Origin: Girardinichthys multiradiatus
Lineage: Eukaryota; Chordata; Actinopteri; Cyprinodontiformes; Goodeidae
NCBI RefSeq assembly: GCF_021462225.1
Contig: NC_061805.1
Span: forward strand, 51,474,854 to 51,538,853
Direction: 5' to 3'
DNA: 64,000 nt
In this document: positions 36,046 through 47,900 of the stretch, one piece after another
Layout: each line of letters opens with the position of its first letter
Numbering within the stretch: the first letter of the stretch is position 1
Notes under the pieces: generated by a model
Seen by the model: only the letters and a program-made list of their open reading frames with translations
What the model was told of the DNA's origin: nothing
The model's database searches: none
Made by a program: the position numbers and the translations under genes

Positions 36046-37345
36046 ATCCTCATCCCAGCCGCTTCACACTCGGCTGCGAACCGCCACAGCGCATGCTGTA
36101 GATCTTGGCTAGAGGGGGCCAGCAGGACCACGTCATCTGCAAAAAGAAGAGACAAAATCCACTGGTCCCCAAACCAGACCCCCTCTGGCCCTTGGCTGCG
36201 TCTAGAAATCTTGTCCATAAAAGTTATGAACAGGACCGGTGACAAAGGGCAGCCCTGCCGGAGTCCAACATGCACTGGGAACAGGTCCGACTTAGTGCCG
36301 GCAATGCGGACCAAACTCCTGCTCCGCTCGTACAGGGACCGGATGGCCCCTAGTAAAGGGCCCCCGATTCCATACTCCTGGAGCACCCCCCACAGGGCAT
36401 CACGAGGGACACAGTCGAATGCCTTCTCCAGGTCCACAAAACACATGTGAACCGGTTGGGCAAACTCCCATGAACCCTCGAGCACCCTGTAGAGGGTATA
36501 GAGCTGGTTCAGTGTTCCACGGCCGGGACGAAAACCACACTGCTCCTCCTGAAGCCGAGGTTCGACTATCGGTCGGACTCTCCTCTCCAATACCCTGGTG
36601 TAGGCCTTACCAGGAGGCTGAGGAGTGTGATCCCCCTGTAGTTGGAACACACCCTCCGGTCACCCTTCTTATGAAGGGGGACCACCACCCCAGTCTGCCA
36701 GTCCAGAGGCACTGTCCCCGACCGCCACGCAATGTTGAAGAGGCGTGTCAACCATGACAGCCCTACAACATCCAGAGACTTGAGGTACTCAGGGCGGATC
36801 TCATCCACCCCCAAAGCCTTGCCACCGCGGAGCTTTTTAACCACCTCGGTGACTTCAGCCTGGGTGATGAAAGAGTCCAACCCCGAGTCCCCAGCCTCTG
36901 TTTCCACCACGGAATGCGTGATGGCAGGATTGAGGAGATCCTCGAAGTACTCCTTCCACCGCCCGATAATGTCCTCAGTCGAGGTCAGCAGTCTCCCGCC
37001 CCCACTATAAACAGTGTTGGCGGAGCACTGCTTCCCCCTCCTGAGGCGACGGACGGTTTGCCAGAATCGCTTCGAGGCCAACGGTAGTCCTTCTCCATGG
37101 CATCACCGAACTCCTCCCAGGCCCGTGTTTTTGCCTCTGCCACAGCCCGGGCCGCAGCACGCTTGGCCTCACGGTACCCGTCAGCCGCCTCAGGAGTCCC
37201 ACAAGCCAACCACAGCCGATAGGACTCCTTCTTCAGCTTAACAGCATCCCTTACTGCCGGTGTCCACCACCGGGTTCTGGGATTGCCGCCGCGACAGGCA
37301 CTGCAGACCTTATGGCCACAGCTATGGGCAGCAGCATCGACAATA
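36046..37345 (-). mobile_element. RTE-type LINE (ORF2 fragment), minus strand
   Basis: On the minus strand from 37345: RTRWWTPAVRDAVKLKKESY, then KRFWQTVRRLRRGK, GKALGVDEIRPEYLK and PLHKKGDRRVCSNYRGITLL; after a frameshift near 36605, EEQCGFRPGRGT, CFVDLEKAFDCVPR, GLRQGCPLSPVLF and LSLLFADDVVLL. These are RT motifs with an intact FADD box. The endonuclease and the C-terminal tail are missing at either end, where TA tracts lie. Clade (RTE/Rex3-like) is judged from memory of fish elements. Confidence 0.8.
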
Positions 37346-37379
37346 GATGCGGAGAACATATATATATACATATATATAT

Positions 37380-37560
37380 ACAGGGGTTGGACAATGAAAC
37401 TGAAACACCTGGTTTTAGAACACAATAATTTATTAGTATGGTGTAGGGCCTCCTTTTGTGGCCAATACAGCGTCAATTTGTCTTGGGAATGACATATACA
37501 AGTCCTGCACAGTGGTCAGAGGGATTTTAAGCCATTCTTCTTGCAGGATAGTGGCCAGGT
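37380..37560 (-). mobile_element. Tc1/mariner-like end fragment
   Basis: CAGGGGTTGGACAATGAAAC is a typical terminal repeat start, followed by CTTCTTGCAGGATAGTGGCC. The element is cut by the adjoining ATCT microsatellite. Confidence 0.6.
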
Positions 37561-37570
37561 AATCATAATA

Positions 37571-37773
<203 letters not shown>

Positions 37774-37781
37774 GATATATA

Positions 37782-38971
37782 CACTCACCGGCCACTTTAT
37801 TAGGTACACCTTGCTAGTACCGGGTTGGACCTCCTTTTGCCTTCAGAACTGCCTTAATCCTTGGTGGCATAGATTCAACAAGGTACTGGAAACATTCCTC
37901 AGAGAGTTTTGTCCATATTGACATGATAGCATCACACAGATGCTGCAGATTTGTCGGCTGCATCCATGATGTGAATCTCCCGTTCCACCACATCCCAAAG
38001 GTGCTCTATTGGATTGAGATCTGGTGACTGGAGGCCATTTGAGTCCAGTGAACTCTTTGTCATGTTCAAGAAACCAGTCTGAGTCTGCTTTATGACATGG
38101 CGCGTTATCCTGCTGGAAGTAACCATCAGAAGATGGGTACACTGTGGTCATAAAGGGATGAACATGGTCAGCATCAATACTCAGGTAGGCTGTGGCGTTG
38201 ACACGATGCTCAATTGGTACTAAGGGGCCCAAAGTGGGCCAAGAAAATATCTCCCACACCATTACACCACCACCACCAGCCTGGACTGTTGATACAAGCA
38301 GGATGGATCCATGCTTTTGTGTTGTTGACACCAAATTCTGACCCTACCATCCGAATGTCGCAGCAGAAATCGAGACTCATTAGACCAGGCAACGTTTTTC
38401 CAATCTTCTATTTTTGTGAGCCTGTGCGAATTGTAGCCCCAGGTTCCTGTTCTTAGCTGACAGGAGTGGCACTCTGTGTGGTCTTCTGCTGCTGTAGCCC
38501 ATCTGCCTCAAGGTTCGACGTGTTGTGTGTTCAGAGATGCTCTTCTGCATGCCTTGGTTGTAATGAGTGGTTATTTGAGTTACTGTTGCCTTTCTATCAG
38601 CTCGAACCAGTCTGGCCATTCTCCTCTGACCTCTGGCATCAACAAGGCATTTGCGCCCACAGAACTGCAGCTCACTGGATATTTTCTCTTTTTCGGACCA
38701 TTCTCTGTAAACCCTAGAGATGGTAGAGCGTTAAAATCCCAGTAGATCAGCAGTTTCTGAAATACTCAGACCAGCCCGTCTGGCACCAACAACCATGCCA
38801 CGTTCAAAGTCACTTAAATCACCTTTCTTCCCCATTCTGATGCTCAGTTTGAACTGCAGCAGATTGTCTTGACCATGTCTACATGCCTAAATGCATTGTG
38901 TTGCTGCCCTGTGATTAGACATTTGCGTTAACGAGCAGTTGGACAGGTGTACCTAATAAAGTGGCCGATGA

Positions 38972-38974
<3 letters not shown>
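37782..38974 (-). mobile_element. Near-complete Tc1-like element with broken transposase
   Basis: The 30-bp terminal inverted repeats (CACTCACCGGCCACTTTATT on the left; CACTCATCGGCCACTTTATT from the right) differ at one base and the element is 1,193 bp. The transposase lies on the minus strand: LVRADRKATVTQITTHYN (helix-turn-helix part), RRPHRVPLLSAKNR, GGGGVMVWEI and GYFQQDNAPCHKA, the second catalytic Asp region. The reading frame is split by at least two frameshifts, so it is non-autonomous. It sits between ATCT and TA microsatellites, consistent with TA targeting. Confidence 0.85.

Positions 38975-39012
<38 letters not shown>
38975..39012. repeat. TG/TA microsatellite
   Basis: TGTGTG then (TA)n directly after the right end of the Tc1-like element. 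Confidence 0.9.
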
Positions 39013-39013
<1 letters not shown>

Positions 39014-39151
39014 CGACTAGGCAGCCAGTTTACCACCGTGACCCAGAGAACAAACTAGTGACTCTCCTCTATCTCCTGATGAGTCTTATCAAGCTGCAGC
39101 TGCTGGGGGTTAAGCCTGCCAGCGTACCTGATGAAGAGTGACAAAAGATAC

Positions 39152-39211
39152 AACACACACACACACACACACATACATTCACACACACTCACACACACAC
39201 ACACACACACA
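39152..39211. repeat. CA microsatellite
   Basis: (CA)n in three blocks separated by TACATT and CTC interruptions. Confidence 0.95.
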
Positions 39212-39544
39212 ATATGGATCTGTACTCAGCCTCACAGATATGTCTTCACATGGAGAACAGCAGTATAATTTAAAGGTTTAATTAAGTGAATAAGCCATTC
39301 CAGCTTTAATATGCCATGTAGAAAACTTGAATTAATATTGATTGTTGCTGTCTGGATTTCCTTTATAAACATTATACAGTATGATCAAATATTGCACATT
39401 GGTAAAACAGGTACCGCTTAGATTATTTTCTTAGCTCTAAAGTTCAGGTAATATTCAAGGTTGGGTCTGTCTGGAGTAACTTGAGAGAAAATGTGGTTAA
39501 TCAAAGTTAACCTGGTTTAACATGGGGTGTGATTACTTTTTCAT

Positions 39545-39945
39545 CTTGATTTGCTTTGTCAGAAACTCCAGAAGACTCAGGTGGAGGCCTCAGAGATCTC
39601 CTGGATCAAAGACTACCTGACAAACAGACCACAGTTTGCGAGACTGAAGGGTTATGAGTCTAACCAGGTAGTCAGCAGCACAGGAGCACCACAGGGGACG
39701 GTACTCTCACCATTCCTTTTCACTCTGTACTCTGGAGATCATTGTGCAAAGAAGGATTCTTCATAAAATGAAGAACATTATGGAGAACCCTGAACATCCT
39801 CTTTATGGGACTGTTGTACAACAACAGAGTGTCTTCAGTCAGAGGCTTCTTCAGATCTGCTGAGACAGACGCTACAGGAGATCCTTCCTGCCCACAGCCA
39901 TCAGCATCTACAACGGCTCTTTGAAGAAACTTGTATAAAAAGAGC
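39545..39945 (+). pseudogene. LINE RT fragment (CR1/Rex1-like), internally deleted
   Basis: Reads ISWIKDYLTNRPQFARLKG and STGAPQGTVLSPFLFTLYS, the RT motif 5 region, then jumps over the catalytic box to a broken C-terminal part ending near 39945. Confidence 0.7.
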
Positions 39946-40521
39946 TACAACAATTAATTTCTAAGTATTTAAAGTATTTTTGAAATGAATTAAATTAAAT
40001 GTCTGCTTATTTCTGTTAAATACTAGCTGATCAACACTATCATAATTGATCAGTATGGTCAACATTTTAGTAGCCAATAAAAATCAACTGTCAGACAAAT
40101 TCATTTAAACATCCAGGCTCCAAACATATTTAGTTAGAGAAAGATGAATAAAATATTCTGATATTATATCATTTATTCATCTTTCATCTTTTTTTAAGCC
40201 TGACCTTTCCAGTTTAACATTTAACAGCGATTCACGCTTTTCTAATACAACACACACATTAACTTCAACATGAATTCCAAGCAGACCAGCAGGTTCAAAT
40301 GTTCATTTTCAGATCATGTGATTTTCACAGTTTTACAGTGTAAATGTGTAAACAGGAGCTTTTAACAGAGTCTGTAATGTTGGTTAGTCTGCTGGGTTTT
40401 AGCTTCGTTTGTCATGAAGACGTCAAACACATGAGGATGTTTCTTTTTATGCACGAAGAATAAATGAGGACAAATGTTCAAGCGTTTTTCCAACATGCTA
40501 TAAACCCTGAACTCAAACTGT

Positions 40522-41045
40522 GGTTTTACTGAGAGACGGAGAGCAGGAAGCAGCAGCAGCCCTCAGGGAGAGCAGCTTCATCAGTCGTACCTGTTCCTCA
40601 ACAATCTTCAGGTGGGTGGTACATCCTAACGAACATCCACAGAGACGCCAGCACCAAATGTTCCCCAGCACCGCTGTTACTTCATCTGTCAGTGGTTTTA
40701 ATGTTGTGGCTGATCACTGGGATGATCTGCTGTAAAACCTAAATTATTATTTAGAAAAGAAGAAACCAGGAAATCAACCAGAGATTATTTTATCATGTCA
40801 GCCTTCTGTCAGCATCACTGTGAATGTGGAGTCTATTTCAGACCTTCAGCTGTCTGATCCGTTTATTGGGACTGGTTCTTTAGATCTCATCACATCAATA
40901 AATACTCAATAATCTTTTCTTTGACAGACTGCAGGGTTTTACTTTATGGACACAGGAATAAACACTAATAAAACCAGTTTAACAGGAAGTAGAAAGAAGA
41001 CGACTAAGAAACGCCTCAGGTCTTCATGTTCCTTCTTTATTCTGT
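40522..41045. repeat. Partner of the 8277-8530 segment
   Basis: See 8277-8530. Here a Tc1-type end fragment (about 40620-40722, ending TTTTAATGTTGTGGCTGATC) lies between the two shared blocks, which accounts for the larger spacing. Confidence 0.45.
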
Positions 41046-41384
41046 TACTTTCTTGACTCCTTCACACAAAAAATTACCAAACAGAAAATATGAAAGAAAT
41101 CAGATCATAACTTTAGATTATTTTGTAAACCACCTTCTGTTTAGGTGGCATCAGAATCACAGTCAGTTGAACTGACGTTGAGACCATCTGACACACTGAC
41201 AGCAGCTTTAGACAGATATTTAAATCCTTACACACAACTGAAATAAATTTTATTAATTAATCCCTTCGCTCATGTTTAGTCTATGCATTAGTTTCACCTG
41301 TTCCTTCTGTCTTCCTGCCTCCTTGTCTCACCTGTTCCCTCTTCCTTTGATTAACTGTCCTTTGTATTCCCTTAGTATATTAGT

Positions 41385-42557
41385 TACCGTATTTTCTGCA
41401 CTATAAGGCGCACTTAAAAACCATTAATTTTCTCAAAAAATGACAGTGCGCCTTGTAATCCGGAGCGCCTTATATATGGATCAATTGGTTAATTGGTTGA
41501 TCCATACTGGTTGTACACGGCGCTCTGTCAAAATGTTTCAGTACGACTGGTAAACTACAAAGCCGCACCGCTTGCAGCATTACGGCTACCGTAGTCAGGG
41601 GTGTCGCCGAAGTAATAGCGGTAAACACCTGTACTGTGCTTACTCCTAGTCCAACACCACTTGTGTGTGTATAACATTTGAATGTACTGTTGCAGGAATT
41701 GCCTGAACTATATGTGATTAGAAGCTCAGTGTGTGGGGTGTATGTTTCGTGTGTGTGTATGGAAGATGTTGACATTACTCCTCCGGACAGAGGTGGCGCT
41801 GTGTGCTGCCGTAGCTGAGAATCAAGAGTGAAGGAGTGACGTCGGTATTATTGTGTGTGTGGGGTGGGTAGAGACGGCGACTGGAGCAGCGGTGTATGAG
41901 TCTGTAAGCCCTGTGTTTTTACGTGCTGCAAAGTTATTAAAAAGAACCCCGAATCTCGTCAACAACTCAGTGTTTTGATGCTGTTTCTTCATGTTCAACT
42001 CAGCAACGTATGAGTGAGGGAGTTAACCCCGAGGAAACTAGTAACTTCGGCCCTGGAGAAAGCGTCTCCCCTGTGTCATCAGACTACGGTCAGGGGACAG
42101 AAACAGGAAAGGTTAACAGTACTAACGTTTGATTTAGTGCATCAAACTGTTTCTTTTACGTGTTTACTGAATCAGGGAAAAGTTCCCTTTCACGTTTTAA
42201 CTAACGTTTGATTTCAACTTCAACTTCATAGACTCCAATGCATTCCTAATGTGCGGTTGGCTCTATTTAATAGAATTCTATGTAGAGGAGACCTTACCAT
42301 GAGAGTGAATGGAGTTATCAGAACGCTGGTTTGTAGTGTATTAATAAAGTTTGACTGACTGACTTATCTGACTGTTTTGTTGACATTCTCTTTAGCACAG
42401 CTCCATCTAGTGGATGCATAACGCAACCCCAGTCAAACGTTTGACTGCAGTAGCTTCTATTCTATGCGCCTTATAATCCGGTGCGCCCTATATATGAAAA
42501 CAGTTCTAAAATAGGCCATTCATTGAAGGTGCGCCTTATAGTGCGGAAAATACGGTA
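41385..42557. mobile_element. TIR-flanked DNA element with complementary ends
   Basis: Left end TACCGTATTTTCTGCACTAT and right end (reverse complement) TACCGTATTTTCCGCACTAT differ at one base, and both continue AAGGCGCAC. The 1.17-kb body has no transposase frame. Inner copies of the TIR motif (GCGCCTTATA at 41466 and GCGCCTTATAATCCGG at 42468) repeat near each end. Fish and other vertebrate genomes carry hAT-type non-autonomous elements with such ends; family is inferred. Confidence 0.75.
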
Positions 42558-44717
42558 GTCTGGTTCATGTGTTGATTGCTGGTTCCTCCTCTCTCAACTC
42601 GGGTCTCTATCCTTGACTGCCATGTGTTTCATGTTCCTGCAGTGATTTATGTTACGTTTGGATACCTCTGAATAAAGCTGAAGATCACTCAACATGCGGC
42701 TGCCCAGCTCTTACCTGCACTTTGGTCCGACAACAAATATTAATGTGACAATTAATGGATCGATCTGTAACTGAAATTGTAAATTATATACATTTTATGG
42801 TAAGCATTTTGGTTAGAAGGATGAGCAACAATATAAAACTTTATGTTATTTTAGATGTTTTGGTTTATTTATTTTTCTGTAACAAAAGAGAAGAAAAAGA
42901 CCAAACTGACAGACAAAGGCATCTCTGGCTGGACATAAACAGAGGATCTGAAATAAATATTAAAATCCAACCAACATTAATACTGAGTCAGATGAGTGAA
43001 TTACTGGAAAAGGAAGCAGATATTAAAACAAATGTAACTGAGGACATCTGCTGGCTGTAAGAATAACCTACAGAGACGAGGACATTTACCAGAGTTCTGA
43101 GTTTTAAAAGAGAAATAAATGAAAATATCACCAAAACTGCAAATATTAAACCAGAAATCAAAAATAAAAACTAGCAAAGCAGCTAACAGAGTGAGAATTT
43201 GAAGGAACATCAGTCAGATCCATGAAGAAAACCAGAGAGGACCTGCAAGCCCAGAGGATGAGTGAGGAATAAAACATAATTATAGAAAGAACTAAATGGT
43301 GGCACGATTTTAATAAAACTAGCCAAATGTTTATGTTATTTACAGTCACTATAATCATAGAGGTCTCCATCCTGAAGCACTTTGGGACTGTTAAAAACAC
43401 TCAGTGGATACGTCCCATGAAAGAGAGAACCATATCAAACCAAGAGGAGAAGAAGAGAGCAGAGCTACATTTCTCAGAGAGAGAGAGGCAGCTCTGGACC
43501 ATTTATTCTATTTGTCAAGTTTTTTAATGACTTTTCTTCTTGTTGCATTTAAAGTTACGTAGAAATAATCTAAATTATATTATTTACTGTTGATTTTATT
43601 CAATCATTTCACTTTAATTCTTATTTTTTAGTTAAGTTCAGTCCAGACCTCAACCTTCTTCAACACCTTTGAGATGAATTAGAGCAGAGGCTGCAGTTCT
43701 GGTTTTCTCATCTAACTATGAAGACACTCCTAAACCTTGAGGAAGATGTTTACAGAATAGTTCAAGTTGCTGCTGCTGGAAACGGTGACTCCATCAACAA
43801 ACTGGACATTATAGATTAGTCATCAAAGTTCAGGTACGTGTAGAAGTAGACAGACAGATACCTTTGGTAATATAGGGTATGTTTGGGAGATGTTCATTCC
43901 CAACAGCACAGATCCAGATGGATCAATAGGTGAACACTGCAGGGCCTCAGGATGCTGTCTGAAAAGGTTAAAGAAGACTCTGGGACCATAAGAAGACCCT
44001 CTGAAGCTCCCATCACTGGAACTGCTGGTCTGTTGGCCTTCATCCTATGCAGATGCATCTGGATCCCCTTCCAGCGTATCATGAAAGGCTGCATCACTGC
44101 TGCTGAGGCAGAAGAAGCTAATTCCAGAGACTCCTGGACCTGGCTGCAGCTGAGGAACTGTGTTCCCTGTTGGAGGAAATCACAAACTAATGAAATGTGC
44201 TTATTTTGAGGTCCCAGTTCATCTATCCATATCCCACTCCATCCCACCATGACAAAAACAACACATTATGATACTTCAGATTCCTGCTTGAGGTAGAGAC
44301 CAAACCCCAGTCTGGAAAGAAAACTCCATCTTTAATCTGATCCCATGTCAATAATATGCTTGTCAACTATTATCACATAAACCTCGTTTATTACATGGTT
44401 TTCCCTACAGAACACTTCTGCAAAATCTAACATTCCTAGATGGTGAAAATAAACTCCGACAAATGAAGCTGGACACACAGCGAGCAACTGAGGAGGAGAA
44501 GGTAAACTGAGGTCAAGACAAAGGTCAGGATGTTCTGGGGTTTCTTGCTATAAATGTGGGTTTATTGTCTGCAGTGAATTGGGAAAAAACTTGGGAAAGT
44601 TTATGAAAGCTGTCTGTGATCACAAACCTGAACTCATTCATGTTTGAACTAACACTCCAGACAAACTTCCAACCATTAAATATCACTCATTTCCTCATTC
44701 ATTTCTATATTTTAAGA
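42558..44717. other. Interval with repeat scraps, no supported gene
   Basis: 43637-43815 preserves SPDLNLLQHL, then a stop and DELEQRLQFW, the end of a Tc1-type transposase. The frames at 43894-44250 (both strands) are not recognised and lack splice context. Confidence 0.45.
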
Positions 44718-44820
44718 AGTTTTTCTTTCACTTTTCATTCGTGTCTCGCTGGTGTTTCACAGCAAAGCTGACAGATGCCTCCTTTCATTGGCTGTGGGTC
44801 ATGCTTCTCATCCAATGAGA
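44718..44820 (+). promoter_or_regulatory. Putative promoter of the actin-like gene
   Basis: About 100-200 bp before the start codon: an ISRE/IRF-like run TTTCACTTTTC (44726-44736), within AGTTTTTCTTTCACTTTTC, then an inverted and a direct CCAAT box (ATTGG 44787-44791; CCAAT 44812-44816). No good TATA. The combination would suit inducible expression, but it rests on short motifs. Confidence 0.35.
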
Positions 44821-44879
44821 GGACAGTTTTCTGACTGAGAAGATTTACTTCATCTGATGTCGATCACCGTCCTCCCTAC

Positions 44880-44908
44880 ATTCATTCATTCATTCATTCA
44901 TTCATTCA
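44880..44908. repeat. ATTC microsatellite just before the actin-like start codon
   Basis: Seven ATTC units ending nine bases before ATG, hence probably in the 5' UTR. Length variation here could affect the leader. Confidence 0.85.
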
Positions 44909-44917
44909 GCTGAAACT

Positions 44918-47900
44918 ATGGCAGAGAGTTCACCTGCGTCAGGTAAGAACCAGACTGTGGCTGTTTTCTTTTAAAGATGTTTATATGCATTTAACAGCTG
45001 TTTACAAAGATAAACCGTTTATAGTCAAAGCCAATTATTTACATAAATAACATTTTCACATTAAATCAGACTATTTAATACTACCAACTATTTATGTTCC
45101 TTATTCCTAATACTAGAATAATGAGGGGGAGATTTATTTGTCTGCTTTCTTCAGACGTTTATATACATTTCTACAGTATTTTGTGGAAATTTGTTCCTCA
45201 TTTAGCAGCTTCAGCAGCATCTTCACAAGATGTTTAACTTCTGGAGTTGAGACAAACATTTTGCCCCAAAACTTGTTCATTCCTGAGACAGAGAACCCAC
45301 ATGATGCTGTTAATACTTGCACATAATTGTTTGAGCAGATTAATGTTGCACCTTCAGACATCTGGATACTGGAAGAAGGATGAACCAGATGGTGGAGGTC
45401 CATCTCTTCCTGATATTTTGGCTGAGTTGAGGTGTTTGTGGTGTTGCCTTAAAATACATCTAAAGAAGCTTACATGACATCAACCTTTGGGCGTTACCAA
45501 CTGTGTCAAGACAAAATTATTTTGTGAATTTAAAGAAAGCGATGACAACATTTTTTTTATTCTTTACATTCAGTAAATAGACATAACTTTGATGATCTTA
45601 ATTGACCTAAAACAGAAAAGGTTCGGTCCGATTTAAAGTCAGACAGTGATGGAAATAGGCTGACATGAGTTTTTGTTCAGTTTATGTCTGGTTTCAACTG
45701 AAGGTTTATAAATTAACTCCTTAGTTTTCTTCTCTAGTTGTAAAAACACACGACTGAACTCTGTAATGAGGTGGAACTTCAGATGTTTGATTTGCATGTT
45801 GGACATATACAAATATTATTTGTATTGAATTTATTCTTTAATTTAATTTAATTTAAAATTTAATTTAATTTAAAAACTGATGTGGCATCCAAGCACATCA
45901 GTTTTTTGTAAAGAACATTGAAATTATTAGTTTGCATTCTATATTTTCCTTATAATGTGGAAAAGTTGTTCGATTTACATCATGGCTAAGATATTTATAT
46001 GAAGATATATCTTGATGTCAGTTTAAATGTTGAAAATACTTCCTCCTGAGGATTTCCCAGCAGCTCTGTTAATAATGAAGTTGTACTGGTGCTTCATGTG
46101 CTCCTGGTTTGTGTCCCAGTTACCTACTGGTTGGATATTCATGAGATATAAGAACAAGGTCTGTTTGCTTTAAAATCTTCAGTCTCATACCAAGAGAATT
46201 ACACACAAACTATAGAGTTAAACAGAACAACAGAAAACGACCAGATGCATCTTCCTCCCCAGAAACACTGAGCACTAGATGACAAATTATGGAACTGTTT
46301 AAAGTGAAGAACATTTAAAAAGATCCTGCTCAAACTTTAGCTGACCAGAGGTCATCTATAAGGGTCAAATAATAATAATATTAATAATCATAATATAGAC
46401 TTTATTGATCTCACAATGGAGAAATGATCTTCTGCATTTAACCCACCCCTTAGGGACCAGTGTGCTGCCATTGTGTCGCACCTGGGGAACATTCAGGGGT
46501 TAAGGGTCTTGCTCAGGGACCCAGAGTGGCAGGCTGTGGGATTAGAACCAGGGAACTTGTGGCCTCTCCTGGAGGCAAACGCCCTCCTCTTTAACCACTA
46601 GATGAATAATAATGATAAAAAGTGAAATAAAGAATATAAAGTCAAATATACAACATTAGAAAAACTTTACAGTACGATCATTTAAAAATGTACAAAACAA
46701 AAAACTATTTGCAAGACTATGAAAAACTGTAAATAACATCAGGAATGTAAACATCTTATTGGGTTTGCTGGGAGCAGTGATGGTTATAAAGTCTCACAGG
46801 AAGGACCTGAGATGAAGTTCCTTAGTGCTTTGAAGATGCAGCAGTTTGTCCCTGAAGGTGTTTCTTAACCCTGGTCCTCAGGGCTCATGTTTCTTCATGT
46901 TTTAGGTGTTTCTCTGCTGAAACACTTAAATGTGTGGGTGATTAACAGGCGTCTGCACCTGATGAGAAGGTAATGCCATCATTTGAATTAAGTGAGCTGG
47001 AGCAGAGACACATCTAAAACATGAGGGACTGTGAACCCTGAGGACCAGGGTTAAGAAACACAGCCACAGATGATGGCTGATGCAACCATAGAGTCAAATA
47101 AAGTCTTCAGTAGTGCCCCCTGAACTCCAGAACATCTCAGTCTCCTCAGCAGGTAGAGTTTCCTCTGACCTTTCCTGTAAAGTGCATCAGTGTTGTGGCT
47201 CCAGTCTAGTTTATGGTTCAGGAACACCCAGGTACTGATAAGAGTCCACTATCTCAACATCAGTCCTCTGGATGTTCACTGGTATCAGAGTGATGGATGT
47301 GCACCTGTGGAAGTCCACCACCAGCTCCTTGGTTTTCTCTGTGTTGATCAAGAAGTGGTTCCACTGGCACCAGTCCACAAAGTCCCTTGTCCACTGCCAG
47401 TACTCTGAGTGGTCCTCACCTGTGATGAGGCCGACTGTGGCAGAGTCATCTGAGAACTTCAGAAGATGGCAGCTTGGGGAGTTGATGGAGACAGGAAAGG
47501 TGCCAGCACAGTTCCTTGGAAATAGGTTATATCTAAAGATAATATCTCTTTTCTATGTCCATTTTATCTTTTTCATTCACAAACTTTACAACTTATTCCA
47601 TGGGTTTGCATTACTTGAACCTTCAGCTGTTAACATGTTCAAATCCTGAAGATTATCACCAGTTTGTCTTTATATAATATATATCTCACACATATTATTT
47701 TTAACTGCAGTTGGTTGAGAGGTTGCATGTTTCTAATTTTAAACAAGTTGCATTTTTGGCAATACTTCCTTTCAGAAATGGATGATGAAATTGTCACTGT
47801 TGTTATTGACAATGGATCTGGTGTCTGCAAGGCTGGTCTGGCTGGAGATAAAGCCCCTCATGTCTTTCCATCCATTGCTGGCTGCCACAAGTACATGGTA

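Larger units (their letters stand above)
44943..47775 (+). other. Intron 1 of the actin-like gene
   Basis: From the GTAAG donor to the TTTCAG acceptor. Contains repeats listed separately (46370-46610, 46858-47061, 47080-47520) and a perfect hairpin. No other gene supported; a minus-strand 89-codon frame (45134-45403) is unrecognised. Confidence 0.7.

Noticed and set aside
36043..37241. Plus-strand frames of proline-rich type
   Set aside because: They are shadows of the minus-strand RTE-type LINE.
42755..43060. 101-codon plus-strand frame
   Set aside because: AT-rich chance frame with no domain or splice signals.
43894..44250. Overlapping frames on both strands as a gene
   Set aside because: No family match, splice context or start support on either strand.
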